Assembly: GCA_041392845.1 (NCBI GenBank)
Contig: JAWKLG010000011.1
Location: forward strand, 124,001 to 188,000
DNA from: JAGQWW01 sp041392845
GTDB lineage: Bacteria; Bacteroidota; Bacteroidia; Chitinophagales; Saprospiraceae
Reading direction: 5' to 3'
Length of the DNA: 64,000 nt
Shown: positions 33,535 to 42,154 of the stretch, piece after piece
Layout: each line of letters begins with the position of its first letter
Position numbering within the stretch: the first letter of the stretch is position 1
The notes under the pieces: generated by a model
What the model was told of the DNA's origin: nothing
The model's input: only the letters and a program-made list of their open reading frames with translations
The model's database searches: none
Program-made: the position numbers and the translations under genes

Positions 33535-33545
33535 ACTATTATAAC

Positions 33546-33563
33546 TACACTTTTGAAAGTGTA
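33546..33563 (-). terminator. Small hairpin directly behind the peroxiredoxin gene
   Basis: TACACTTT-TG-AAAGTGTA is a perfect inverted repeat immediately after the stop codon of the peroxiredoxin gene. It lacks a clean T-tract, so it may stabilise the 3' end more than terminate transcription. Confidence 0.35.
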
Positions 33564-34034
33564 TTAGTTCAAGTTGGCCAAAGTTTCTTTGATAGCTGTA
33601 AAGTTCGGTAAATCTCCGGCGGATTCCAACACTTCAGCGTATTGAATCTTACCTTCTTTGTCGATTACGAATGCAGAACGCTTGGAAACACCTTGCATAC
33701 CTAGCACAAATTCGTCGTAAAGGCAGTCATATGAACGGCTCACTTCTTTGTTGAAGTCTGACAACAATGGAAAATTAAGATTTTGGTCTTCTTTAAATTT
33801 ACCAAGGGTAGCAAATGAATCCACCGAAATAGCTACTACATCGGTATTCATTTTATTATAGCTGGCAATATCATCGCGGGTATTACAAAGTTCGGTAGTA
33901 CAAACTCCTGTAAATGCCAATGGGAAAAATAAAACCAATAGATTCTTTCCTTCATAATCAGAAAGTGAAACTTGATTTTTGTCAGAACTTACCAAGGTAA
34001 AAGCCGGAGCTTTATCTCCAATTTTTAAAGACAT
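33564..34034 (-). CDS. Peroxiredoxin, PrxQ/BCP-like
   Basis: This is a 156-residue thioredoxin-fold peroxidase that reduces hydrogen peroxide and organic peroxides. The peroxidatic Cys is at residue 45 in FTGVCTTELC, and a second Cys at 50 (C-x4-C) fits the atypical 2-Cys PrxQ/BCP arrangement, with reduction by thioredoxin. The general AhpC/TSA features KIGDKAPAFTL and SAFVIDKEGKI are present. An AhpE-like one-Cys assignment is the alternative. It is probably cytoplasmic, having no signal peptide. It is divergent from the EamA transporter gene. Confidence 0.9.
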   Translation of the reverse strand: MSLKIGDKAPAFTLVSSDKNQVSLSDYEGKNLLVLFFPLAFTGVCTTELCNTRDDIASYNKMNTDVVAISVDSFATLGKFKEDQNLNFPLLSDFNKEVSRSYDCLYDEFVLGMQGVSKRSAFVIDKEGKIQYAEVLESAGDLPNFTAIKETLANLN

Positions 34035-34089
34035 GAGCTTAATCGTTTTGTATGATTTGATAAAAAATAAGGGAATTTAAAAACCTCCT

Positions 34090-34117
34090 CAAAGGTAAAA
34101 ATTGCCTGTTAAATTTG
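34090..34117. promoter_or_regulatory. Divergent -7 elements for the peroxiredoxin and EamA genes
   Basis: TACCTTTG on the minus strand (34090-34097) and TAAATTTG on the plus strand (34110-34117) both fit TAnnTTTG. They lie about 55 nt before the peroxiredoxin start and about 52 nt before the EamA start. No good -33 partner was seen for either. Confidence 0.4.
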
Positions 34118-34169
34118 TTCTTTTGCATTTCTCAAACACCACTTAAATAAAAAGGTTTATCCCTCGAGA

Positions 34170-35072
34170 ATGGATCCAGTTCGCCGCGCTTACCTAGAAC
34201 TTCATATCGCCGTTTTTTTATTCGGCTTTACCGCCATTTTGGGAGACCTCATCGAATTAAATGCGCTGGTTTTGGTATGGTGGAGAGTCCTGCTAACCAG
34301 TATCAGCCTCATCTTTTTTATAAAAATAATTCGCCTTTTCAAAACCATGGAAAAGAAGCGAATCTTACAGTTTGCTGGCATAGGCATCCTGGTAGCTTTA
34401 CACTGGCTGGCTTTTTATGGGTCCATCAAACTGGCAAATGCTTCGATTGCCCTCGTCTGTATGGCGACGACTTCATTTTTCACTTCGCTGATGGAACCGG
34501 CCATTATGCGCTATCGGTTTCGTTGGTATGAAGTAGGTTTAGGTTTGCTCGTAATTCCCGGTATGTGGCTGATTGCAAACACCAGTTCTCCTGGTATGAT
34601 GAGTGGTATATGGGTAGGATTGATTGCTGCATTTTTGGCGAGTTTGTTTGCTATTTTAAATAAAAAACTCATTACAAAAGCCAATCCTATAGCCATCACT
34701 TTTTTAGAGCTTTCTAGTGCGTGGATCTTCCTTTGCCTTATCATCCCGTTTTATTTTTGGAAAAATCCTGAAACACTTTTCCTTCCTCCAGATTGGCAAA
34801 ACTGGGCTTATATCTTGGTACTTGCGCTACTTTGTACCACCCTTGCTTATGTACTTTCCATCCGTTCGCTGATGCACATTTCAGCATTTGCCTCCAACCT
34901 TACTGTAAATCTTGAACCCGTTTACGGAATCGCCCTTGCTGTGGTCCTGCTCAATGAGAACGAAGAGCTCAATTCCGGTTTTTATTGGGGCTTGGCCATC
35001 ATCCTTGCTTCAGTTTTTTCTTATCCTTTTTTTAGAAAAAAGTTTGAACCAAAAATTCGAATTCCCTCCTAA
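34170..35072 (+). CDS. EamA family (DMT superfamily) transporter
   Basis: The 300-residue product has ten hydrophobic segments in two EamA repeats of five helices each. The second repeat contains the typical end HISAFASNLTVNLEPVYGIA. DMT members export or import small metabolites such as amino acids or drugs; the substrate cannot be read from the sequence. It is an integral inner-membrane protein. The first residues (MDPVRRAYLELHIAVFLFG) fit the family start. It is apparently a single gene, divergent from the peroxiredoxin gene and about 130 bp ahead of the GCS2-CBS gene. Confidence 0.9.
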   Translation: MDPVRRAYLELHIAVFLFGFTAILGDLIELNALVLVWWRVLLTSISLIFFIKIIRLFKTMEKKRILQFAGIGILVALHWLAFYGSIKLANASIALVCMATTSFFTSLMEPAIMRYRFRWYEVGLGLLVIPGMWLIANTSSPGMMSGIWVGLIAAFLASLFAILNKKLITKANPIAITFLELSSAWIFLCLIIPFYFWKNPETLFLPPDWQNWAYILVLALLCTTLAYVLSIRSLMHISAFASNLTVNLEPVYGIALAVVLLNENEELNSGFYWGLAIILASVFSYPFFRKKFEPKIRIPS

Positions 35073-35201
35073 CACATTGAGCAACTGACATTTGTCATTG
35101 ACTTCTGTGACCTGCCTCATAAAATTATCCTCAATTGAAAGCTATCCTTGTCAGGAAAATTGCGGCGAGTATATCCTGGTCGTAAAATCAATTTCCTGAA
35201 A

Positions 35202-37136
35202 ATGGGTGCCGAAAAAGTAAAATTGATTGAAACGCTTTCCGATCGACAATTGCACAGCAAACAATTGCTCAACGATCTGAAAGCACTTCAATACATGCTG
35301 GATCATAACCTTTTTGAATCCGGCACTACCCGTATGGGCGCCGAACAGGAATTGTGTTTCATCGACAGCCTTCATCGGCCTGCACCAGTTTTAATGGAGG
35401 TTTTAAAAGACATCGACGACGATCATTTCACCACAGAGTTTGCCAAATTCAACATGGAAATCAATCTTGATCCACTTGAATTGGAAGGCAAATGTTTTTC
35501 TGAAATGGAAAAAAGACTCGATGATTTTTTAAAAAAGGGAGCAGAAAATGCAGCCCGTCAAGGTGCGAGAATATTGCTTACCGGAATCCTTCCAACCATC
35601 CGATTTAGTGACATCCGACTGGAAAACCTTACTCCCTTAAAACGATATCATTCCCTTGCTGAAAAACTGCATGAATTGAGAGGCGGCCATTTTGAATTTT
35701 TCATAGAAGGCCCGGATTCATTAATGTTAAACGATGGATTTGCCCTTTTTGAAGGCAGTAATACCAGTTTCCAGGTTCATTATCAGGTCAACCCTGAAGA
35801 ATTTGCCTCCATTTACAATTGGTCCATGGCCATCACAGGACCACTAATGGCGGCTACTACCAATTCTCCATTTCTACTTGGAAAGAGATTGTGGAGGGAA
35901 ACACGCATAGCCCTATTCCAACAATCGGTAGATACAAGAAATACTTCCGAATTGCATCGCGACAGAACACCAAGGGTTTGCTTCGGAACTGGCTGGGTTA
36001 AAAATTCTGTGTTAGAGGTGTATAAGGACGACATCGCCAGACATCCATCCATCCTGGCCTCCACCAGATATGAAGATGCCATGGAGAAATTACAAAACGG
36101 GGAACTCCCTCACCTCTATGCCCTGGGAGTTTTCAACGGAACGGTTTACAAATGGAATCGACCTTGTTTTGGAGTCAACGATGGGAAGGCACACCTCCGA
36201 ATCGAACAACGTGTTATGCCGGCCGGTCCAACCATTAAAGACGAAATCGCCAATGCAGCTTTTTGGATAGGAATGATGCACGGTCTTCCGGAGAAATACA
36301 AAAACCTTTCTGAAAGAATGGATTTTGATTATGCCAAGGAAAACTTTTTCAAGGCAGCAAGGCATGGATTGGGCTCCTATTTCATGTGGCATGATGGCAA
36401 CAGTCATAAAAGGATAACAGCTACCGATTTAATACTCAACGAATTATTGCCAATTGCACGCAAAGGTTTGGAGAGAGCCGGGATTAATGAAAAAGACCGA
36501 ACCGACTATTTGGACATTATTGAACAAAGAGTCAAGTCAGGTAGAACCGGCTCACAATGGCAATTGAGTTCCTACAATAAAATAAAGAATATGGCTACCA
36601 AAGATGAAGCACTGGTTGCCATGACAGGTGCCATGGCAAAACGACAAGCAGGGAATAAGCCTGTACACGAATGGAAACTTGCAGATATTTCAGATGCCGG
36701 ATCCTGGCTAAATCGCTACAAGGTAATTGAGCAACTCATGAGCACCGATATCTTCACGGTAAACGAAGAAGATCCGCTCGACCTGGCTGCCAATGTGATG
36801 GATTGGAGAAACATCCGCCATTTGCCTGTAGAAAATGCTCAAGGAGAGTTGGTCGGCATACTGAATTGCAAATTGCTCAGCAGGTTTTACAGCCACGATT
36901 CCAACCACCCGGTCAAAGCTTCAGTAGGAATGGTAATGGAAAAAGATTTCCCAACTGTAAGTCCTGAAACAGAAACAGCAAAGGCAATTCCTTTATTAAA
37001 AAATAATAGCCTGGGCTGTTTACCTGTCGTTCGAAAAGGAAAAATGATAGGCCTGGTAACCGAAAAAGACTTTCTCCAGGTTACCGAAAACCTCTTTGCA
37101 GAAATCAATGAAACGCTTTTTAAAAATAATTCTTAA
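35202..37136 (+). CDS. GCS2-type glutamate-cysteine ligase-like protein with CBS pair
   Basis: Residues 1 to about 500 are a carboxylate-amine ligase of the GCS2 family, with GAEQELCFID near residue 46 (the glutamate-binding strand) and RHGLGSYFMWHDG later. Residues 508-630 are two CBS motifs (MSTDIFTVNEEDPLDLAANV and MEKDFPTVSPETETAKAIPL), which usually sense adenine nucleotides. I chose the ATG at 35202; a TTG at 35148 would add 18 residues without family support. The reaction is probably ATP-dependent ligation of glutamate to an amine such as cysteine, with energy-state control by the CBS pair; the substrate is inferred. A 37-residue membrane peptide gene follows 21 bp downstream. Confidence 0.82.
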   Translation: MGAEKVKLIETLSDRQLHSKQLLNDLKALQYMLDHNLFESGTTRMGAEQELCFIDSLHRPAPVLMEVLKDIDDDHFTTEFAKFNMEINLDPLELEGKCFSEMEKRLDDFLKKGAENAARQGARILLTGILPTIRFSDIRLENLTPLKRYHSLAEKLHELRGGHFEFFIEGPDSLMLNDGFALFEGSNTSFQVHYQVNPEEFASIYNWSMAITGPLMAATTNSPFLLGKRLWRETRIALFQQSVDTRNTSELHRDRTPRVCFGTGWVKNSVLEVYKDDIARHPSILASTRYEDAMEKLQNGELPHLYALGVFNGTVYKWNRPCFGVNDGKAHLRIEQRVMPAGPTIKDEIANAAFWIGMMHGLPEKYKNLSERMDFDYAKENFFKAARHGLGSYFMWHDGNSHKRITATDLILNELLPIARKGLERAGINEKDRTDYLDIIEQRVKSGRTGSQWQLSSYNKIKNMATKDEALVAMTGAMAKRQAGNKPVHEWKLADISDAGSWLNRYKVIEQLMSTDIFTVNEEDPLDLAANVMDWRNIRHLPVENAQGELVGILNCKLLSRFYSHDSNHPVKASVGMVMEKDFPTVSPETETAKAIPLLKNNSLGCLPVVRKGKMIGLVTEKDFLQVTENLFAEINETLFKNNS

Positions 37137-37157
37137 ACCCACTTAAAGAAAAAATAT

Positions 37158-37271
37158 ATGTTCTTAGTAGACTGGAATATGGCCACCATCGTAACCGTAG
37201 GCACCATCGTTGTCCTCATCGTCATCCCTATTGTAGCCATGTGGAAAATGTTTGGAAGCAAGAAGGAGTAA
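37158..37271 (+). CDS. Small membrane protein of 37 residues
   Basis: An ATG-initiated frame encodes MFLVDWNMATIVTVGTIVV followed by LIVIPIVAMWKMFGSKKE. It is a single hydrophobic helix of about 20 residues with a charged C-terminus (KMFGSKKE), consistent with the inner membrane and a cytoplasmic tail. It follows the GCS2-CBS gene by 21 bp and precedes a short-word array. I do not recognise the family. Small proteins of this size often tune a larger transporter, and the DUF819 transporter gene is 315 bp downstream, but a link is speculative. Confidence 0.6.
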   Translation: MFLVDWNMATIVTVGTIVVLIVIPIVAMWKMFGSKKE

Positions 37272-37272
37272 C

Positions 37273-37512
37273 TTTAGATTTTTGATTTTAGGTTTTTGAT
37301 TTTTGATTTTAAATGATAAGCTCCGTTATCGCAGGTCGAATAATTAGAATTTGACTTAATGTTTGTGTGTTTTTTTCTGGGCCTACAAACAATCGAAAGG
37401 TGATTGAGAAACCTTTACGAGTACCCTTTCAAAAACAAGGTTTAAACTAGAATAAGGTGAATAATCAACCTGAATTTTAAAATCTAAGATTTAAAATCTA
37501 AAATCTAAAACC
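37273..37512. repeat. Inverted array of GATTTTTGATTTTA-type words
   Basis: Right behind the 37-residue gene lies a run of TTTGATTTTA words (37273-37312). The inverted counterpart AAAATCTAA... is at 37474-37512. The 160 bp in between hold no gene I can support. Arm identity is imperfect because of AT-rich drift. Confidence 0.6.
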
Positions 37513-37530
37513 CAAAATACCACCCGACCG

Positions 37531-37577
37531 GGTTTATTCAATTATTTTAGCGGCTACCTAAAATAATTGAGTAAACC
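37531..37577. promoter_or_regulatory. 20-bp stem-loop directly upstream of the DUF819 start
   Basis: GGTTTATTCAATTATTTTAG (37531-37550) faces its complement at 37558-37577 with a single mismatch; the loop is CGGCTAC. The stem ends 9 bp before the ATG at 37587, so it would cover the ribosome-binding region of an mRNA. No T-tract follows, which argues against a simple terminator. Confidence 0.6.
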
Positions 37578-37586
37578 TGTTTGCCT

Positions 37587-38987
37587 ATGGAACCCGTTTT
37601 TACGAACGATGCGATTGTACTGGGATTGCTGCTTGCAGTATTAGCACTGGTGTTTAAAACTGCTTCAAGTGCACAACCCGGATGGAAAAAGTTTTATACC
37701 TACATCCCTTCTTTGGTTTTATGTTATTTCCTACCTGCACTATTGCATTGGCCTTTAGGTTTGATTGCTCCGGAATGGTTTGACAATGGTTTGATTGGAT
37801 TTTTGGAGCAAAATGGCATGGGTGACTTGGCCTCATCCCTTCCATCTTTGAGTTTTGAAGAGATCAAAGTTGCCCTTGAAAAGAATGGAGTAGCTGCTGA
37901 AGAATATGGAGTGTTTATAAAAAGTTCAAGGCTTTATTTTGTGGCGTCCAGATACCTTTTGCCTGCCAGTTTGGTGCTCCTTTGTTTGAGTATCGACTTT
38001 AAAGGAATTGTCAATTTAGGGCCCAAAGCACTCATCATGTTTTTAACTGCCACCTTAGGAGTTGTTTTAGGTGGCCCGATTGCCTTGTTGGTGGTTGAAT
38101 ACATTGCGCCAGGCATCATTCCGGTTACAGCTGATGAATTGTGGAGAGGTTTGGCTACCGTTGCCGGTAGCTGGATTGGCGGTGGTGCCAACCAAACTGC
38201 CATGAAAGAAATATTTGAAGTAGACAACAACCTTTTCGCAACCATGATCATCGTAGATGTAACGGTTGCAAATATCTGGATGGCATTCCTACTGTATGGT
38301 GCCAACATCAGCGACAAACTGGATGCAAAACTCAAAGCAGACAACTCTGCCATTACCGACTTGAAACATCGTGTTGAGAACTTCAGAGCCAAGGTTCAGA
38401 AAATCCCAACAACGACTGACGCTTTTATACTTATAGCAGTAGCTTTTGGTGCCGTTGCCCTGGCACATTGGGGAGCAGACATCATGGTTCCTTTTATGGA
38501 AAAATTTGAAGCTACTTTAAAAAATATAGGCCTTGAATCCCTTATGTCCGGATTCTTTTGGCTCATCGTTATTGCAACTACGGTTGGATTAATCATCTCT
38601 TTCACCTCTCTCAGAAAATTGGAAGGGGTAGGAGCCAGCCGCTGGGGCAGCGTTTTCATTTACATCCTGGTGGCTACCATCGGTATGAAAATGAACCTCG
38701 GAGAAGTGGTTAAAAATCTCGGTCTTTTTGCAGTCGGCATCGTTTGGATGCTCGTACACGTAGGCCTGTTGCTTACGGTTGCAAAAATCATCCGCGCTCC
38801 CTTCTTCTTCGTCGCCGTCGGTAGCCAGGCCAACATTGGTGGTGCAGCCTCCGCCCCCATCGTTGCCTCGGCCTTCAGTCCGGCCCTTGCACCCGTTGGC
38901 GTACTTTTAGCAGTTCTAGGCTATGCACTAGGTACCTATGGCGCTCTGATTTGCGCATATTTGATGCAAGCTGTGGCTACGGGGTAA
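37587..38987 (+). CDS. DUF819 family membrane protein
   Basis: The 466-residue product is a polytopic membrane protein with about ten to eleven hydrophobic segments. The family motif GSWIGGGANQTAMKEIF is in the middle, and the second half ends in GSQANIGGAASAPIVASAF. DUF819 proteins are distantly related to Na+/solute symporters; no substrate is known. A hydrophilic, charged loop (SDKLDAKLKADNSAITDLKH) follows the sixth segment. The ATG at 37587 is favoured over a TTG 6 bp earlier. The start sits under a strong stem-loop. Confidence 0.85.
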   Translation: MEPVFTNDAIVLGLLLAVLALVFKTASSAQPGWKKFYTYIPSLVLCYFLPALLHWPLGLIAPEWFDNGLIGFLEQNGMGDLASSLPSLSFEEIKVALEKNGVAAEEYGVFIKSSRLYFVASRYLLPASLVLLCLSIDFKGIVNLGPKALIMFLTATLGVVLGGPIALLVVEYIAPGIIPVTADELWRGLATVAGSWIGGGANQTAMKEIFEVDNNLFATMIIVDVTVANIWMAFLLYGANISDKLDAKLKADNSAITDLKHRVENFRAKVQKIPTTTDAFILIAVAFGAVALAHWGADIMVPFMEKFEATLKNIGLESLMSGFFWLIVIATTVGLIISFTSLRKLEGVGASRWGSVFIYILVATIGMKMNLGEVVKNLGLFAVGIVWMLVHVGLLLTVAKIIRAPFFFVAVGSQANIGGAASAPIVASAFSPALAPVGVLLAVLGYALGTYGALICAYLMQAVATG

Positions 38988-38993
38988 CAATTT

Positions 38994-39116
38994 TGAATGG
39001 TTGAATAGTTGAAGGGTTGAGTGTAATTGAATACACTTCCCCTCACCTATTCAACCCTTCAACCCTTCAACTATTCAACTATTCAACTATTCAACCCTTC
39101 AACTATTCACTCATTC
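38994..39116. repeat. Inverted GTTGAATAGTTGAAGG word array
   Basis: Left arm words (38994-39021) and right arm words (39047-39116) include a perfect 21-bp inverted pair at 39000-39020 and 39059-39079. The right side goes on with further copies of TTCAACTATTCAAC. The next gene's first in-frame start, a TTG at 39027, lies between the arms, so the array is also read as protein. Confidence 0.8.
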
Positions 39117-40115
39117 AATCCTCCTCCCATCCAAACCTTCTCCAACACCATCATCAAACTCATTGTCCTTTGCCTTTTGGCCTGGGCCATATGGGCACAG
39201 CTGTTGGGGAAGGAAGATTTGGAAGAGATTTGGGCGACATTTTTAAATAAGGTTGAAGAAGGAAATTTGACCTTTCTTTTCGCAGCGGTTTTATTAATGC
39301 CGGTGAATTGGGGATTGGAGGCATTGAAATGGAAAAAATTGATGCAACATGTGTTACCGGTTTCATTTTGGAAAGCATTGAAAGCAATTCTTTCAGGGGT
39401 AACCATTTCCTTTTTTACGCCCAATCGGGTAGGTGATTTTGGAGGTAGACTCCTTCAGGTAGAATCAAAATACAATTGGGATGCAGTCATTGCGACCTTG
39501 GTCAGTAGTTTTAGTCAATTGGTGGCTTTACTAACATGTGGCTGGATAGGATTGATGTATTTCGCCTGGATGTTTCTGAACCTGGAGACCTATTTACTGT
39601 TGGGAATTTTAATACTCGGTCTGAGCCTTTTGGTCTTGATGATTTTCGGATTTTTCAATATTGACCTTATCATTCCGATTGCCAAAAGGATTAAGATTAT
39701 CCAAAGATTTAAAAAGCCTTTGCGACATCTGGCAGTTTTAAAAACCTTTACTTCCAGAGAATTACTTCGGGTCTTGCTGCTCTCTTTTTTACGCTATTTG
39801 ACATTTTCAATTCAATTCTACCTCCTACTTTGGTTTCTAGGAATTGAAGCACCTTTTTTAGCTGCACTTGCAGGAATATCTACTGTCTTTTTGGTGCAAA
39901 CATCCATCCCGCTTCCTCCCGTTTTGGGATTATTAACAAGAGGTCAGGTTGCGCTGTTTGTATGGCAGTTTTTCGGGGGTAACGAACTGAGTGTATTGGC
40001 TGCCACCTATAGTATATTTGTAATAAATTTGCTTATCCCCTCGTTACTTGGAGCAGTATTTATTGTCCAAATAAATGTATTAAAATCACTCGGGTATGAG
40101 AATGACCGTCCTTAA
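39027..40115 (+). CDS. Lysylphosphatidylglycerol synthase TM-region family membrane protein
   Basis: The product has about eight hydrophobic segments and resembles the LPG_synthase_TM (UPF0104) domain, which acts as a flippase-like membrane part in MprF and stands alone in many bacteria. Recognisable are SFFTPNRVGDFGGRLLQ and the later FLVQTSIPLPPVLGLLTRGQ. The start is uncertain: the frame opens right behind a TAA, the first start is a TTG at 39027, and the first 35 residues (STLQPFNYSTIQLFNPSTI and on) are translation of the short-word array. The first ATG would cut off the first membrane segment. It overlaps the DUF3108 gene by 20 bp. Confidence 0.78.
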   Translation: MNTLPLTYSTLQPFNYSTIQLFNPSTIHSFNPPPIQTFSNTIIKLIVLCLLAWAIWAQLLGKEDLEEIWATFLNKVEEGNLTFLFAAVLLMPVNWGLEALKWKKLMQHVLPVSFWKALKAILSGVTISFFTPNRVGDFGGRLLQVESKYNWDAVIATLVSSFSQLVALLTCGWIGLMYFAWMFLNLETYLLLGILILGLSLLVLMIFGFFNIDLIIPIAKRIKIIQRFKKPLRHLAVLKTFTSRELLRVLLLSFLRYLTFSIQFYLLLWFLGIEAPFLAALAGISTVFLVQTSIPLPPVLGLLTRGQVALFVWQFFGGNELSVLAATYSIFVINLLIPSLLGAVFIVQINVLKSLGYENDRP

Positions 40116-40947
40116 ACATCTTTTTTTAGTTTTCATTTTTGGAATTTCCAGTTCCTTCAGTTTTCCCGATCCAATACCTGCGACTTTCCAGGATTCTATT
40201 AAGAATGATTGTTCGATTTACAATAGCACTTTTAAAGCAGGAGAAGAACTTACCTACAAATTATATTACAACTGGAATTTCATCTGGCTTTCAGCAGGTG
40301 AGGTAACTTTCAAAGTTACTGACCTTGGCCCGACCTATCATATTTCTGCAGTAGGACAAACCTACTCTTCCTACGAGTGGTTTTTTAAAGTAAGGGATCA
40401 TTATCAGGTTTTTCTGGAAAAGGAAACGCTTCTTCCAAAAGAATCCATCAGAGATGTGCATGAAGGAGATTTCCAACTTTTTGACCACCTGAGTTTTGAT
40501 CACGCCAACAAGCAGGTAACTTCAAGAAGAGGAAAAACCAGAAAGGACACCAAAACAGTAGTCACCAAAGTTGACAATTGTGTGCACGACGTTCTTTCTA
40601 TTTTATATTACATGCGAAATGTCAATTACAACGCCATGCGTGTCAATGAAACCATTCCCATCAATATTTTCATTGACAATGAAATCTGGCCATTGGGCGT
40701 GAAATACAAGGGAAAAGAAAAAGAGAAAAAAATCAAAGGCTTAGGCGATTTCAATGTTTTAAAATTTTCTCCTGAGGTGATCGCCGGAAATGTATTTGAA
40801 GAAGGCACGGAAATGACCATTTATGCAAGCGATGATTTCAACCGCATCCCACTCTTGATTGAATCTCCGGTTTCAGTAGGTTCTGTCAAAGCAGTTCTTA
40901 AAGATTATAAGGGCTTGAAATATTCACTCGCATCCAAAACTGATTAA
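40096..40947 (+). CDS. DUF3108 domain-containing exported protein
   Basis: The 283-residue product has an N-terminal signal peptide (residues 1-22, HLFLVFIFGISSSFSF) and a beta-rich domain of the DUF3108 family (FKAGEELTYKLYYNWNFIWLS near residue 48, then SPEVIAGNVFEEGTEMTIYA). Proteins of this family are periplasmic or outer-membrane-associated and of unknown function. It overlaps the upstream membrane protein gene by 20 bp and is followed by a DUF4230 gene after 48 bp, so the three probably form one operon. Confidence 0.87.
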   Translation: MRMTVLKHLFLVFIFGISSSFSFPDPIPATFQDSIKNDCSIYNSTFKAGEELTYKLYYNWNFIWLSAGEVTFKVTDLGPTYHISAVGQTYSSYEWFFKVRDHYQVFLEKETLLPKESIRDVHEGDFQLFDHLSFDHANKQVTSRRGKTRKDTKTVVTKVDNCVHDVLSILYYMRNVNYNAMRVNETIPINIFIDNEIWPLGVKYKGKEKEKKIKGLGDFNVLKFSPEVIAGNVFEEGTEMTIYASDDFNRIPLLIESPVSVGSVKAVLKDYKGLKYSLASKTD

Positions 40948-40995
40948 CACCAGGCACCTTACCCCAAATTACTGACCCCAAAATCTCAACAAAAG

Positions 40996-41610
40996 ATGAC
41001 CAAACGTATCATCCTGGTTCTATTTATTATTGCTGCTTTTTGTCTTGGAATTGGTATTACCACCTGGTATTTTAAAAAGAGTCAACCCAACGAAAAAGAA
41101 GAAGCTGTCATCCTGATGGAAAAAATCAAAACCGTCAGCAAGCTTATCACAGTCGAAGGCTACCTCTCTGAAATTTACGACTACAAAGAATACTACGGTT
41201 ACGACTGGAGCCCTTTTAGAAAAAAAGCGCTTTTGCGCGTCAAAGCCAAAGTATCTGCAGGACTTGACCTAACAGATTTAGACATACAACTTGAGCCAGA
41301 TATCAAAACCGTCTACGTTCGCGGCATCCCCGAGCCGGAAATCCTTTCCATCGACCACGATATCGATTATTACGACGTGCAAGAAGGCACTTTCAACAAC
41401 TTCACAGCCAGCGACTACACCAAACTCAACTCCAGGGCTAAAAAATTCATCCGCGCCAAGGCCGAAGAAAGCGAACTCATGTCTGCCGCCCGCGATCAAG
41501 GCCAAAAAATGATCGAAATGCTCCGTTTCCTCGTAGAAAGCGAAGGTTGGAAACTCATGGTTTTTCCCAATGAAGAAGAAGTAGGCCTGGAAGGGGCGAT
41601 GAGAGGGTAG
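40996..41610 (+). CDS. DUF4230 domain-containing protein
   Basis: One N-terminal membrane helix (residues 5-24, IILVLFIIAAFCLGIGITTW) is followed by an extracytoplasmic domain of the DUF4230 family. Motifs include LITVEGYLSEIYDYKEYYG and KALLRVKAKVSAGLDLTDLD. The function is unknown. The tail (residues 150-200) is helical and rich in charged residues. It is the last gene of the membrane-protein/DUF3108 operon, and a short-word array begins right behind its stop. Confidence 0.85.
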   Translation: MTKRIILVLFIIAAFCLGIGITTWYFKKSQPNEKEEAVILMEKIKTVSKLITVEGYLSEIYDYKEYYGYDWSPFRKKALLRVKAKVSAGLDLTDLDIQLEPDIKTVYVRGIPEPEILSIDHDIDYYDVQEGTFNNFTASDYTKLNSRAKKFIRAKAEESELMSAARDQGQKMIEMLRFLVESEGWKLMVFPNEEEVGLEGAMRG

Positions 41611-41780
41611 TTTATTTACGAATTACGGTTTACGATTTACGAATGTTTCAGGATTCTAGATACGATTAACCAAATGGCCATTGGCCATTGTAGGGGTTGG
41701 CCGCGCCAACCCTGGAACGACAAAATGATTTAGAAATCTCGCCATATTTTTAAACCGGGTGATTCTTAATCCAAAAAGAC
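41611..41780. repeat. TTTACGAATTACG words and GGGTTGGC hairpin behind the DUF4230 gene
   Basis: TTTACG/ATTACG words occupy 41611-41645, directly behind the stop. TGGCCATTGGCCATTG follows at 41675-41690, and a GGGTTGGC-CGC-GCCAACCC hairpin at 41694-41712. No gene was found. Confidence 0.65.
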
Positions 41781-41785
41781 AACAG

Positions 41786-42045
41786 CGAGCTAACGAGCCC
41801 TAACCCCTAACGATCCATTCTACCCAACGAAGGCAGATTCCGGCTCAAAGGCCGGAATGACCATACCTCTTAGGAAAATCCCAAATCAAGCCTCCAGCGT
41901 CCAGAAGCCAGCTACGAGCTACGAGCAAACGAGCACCGAGCTAACGAGAACCGAGCAAACGAGCCCTCCCCCTCACGATCCATCCTACCCAACGCAAGGA
42001 GATTCCGGCTCAATGGCCGGAATGACCATACCTCTTAGGAAAATC
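41786..42045. repeat. 95-bp direct duplication with CGAGCTAACGAG words
   Basis: Copy 1 (41786-41880) and copy 2 (41952-42045) share the order CGAGC-AACGAGCCC, ACGATCCAT, TACCCAACG, GATTCCGGCTCAAAGGCCGG (or TCAATGG) and ATGACCATACCTCTTAGGAA. CGAG words fill the gap between the copies (41918-41951). TTCCGGC/GCCGGAA forms a small hairpin in each copy. Confidence 0.75.
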
Positions 42046-42062
42046 CTTCTTCAGGTGTTCAG

Positions 42063-42154
42063 GTCCAGTATCTAGAAACCAGCACCAAGAACCTAGTACC
42101 CAGCATCCAGTACCCAGTGCCCAGCACCTAGCACCCAGCACCTAGCACCCAGCT
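42063..42154. repeat. Degenerate tandem array of CCAGCACCTAG words
   Basis: Roughly nine copies of a 10-nt word (CCAGTACCCAG, CCAGCACCTAG) run up to the stop codon of the minus-strand gene that ends at 42154. No inverted partner is visible next to it. Confidence 0.7.
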
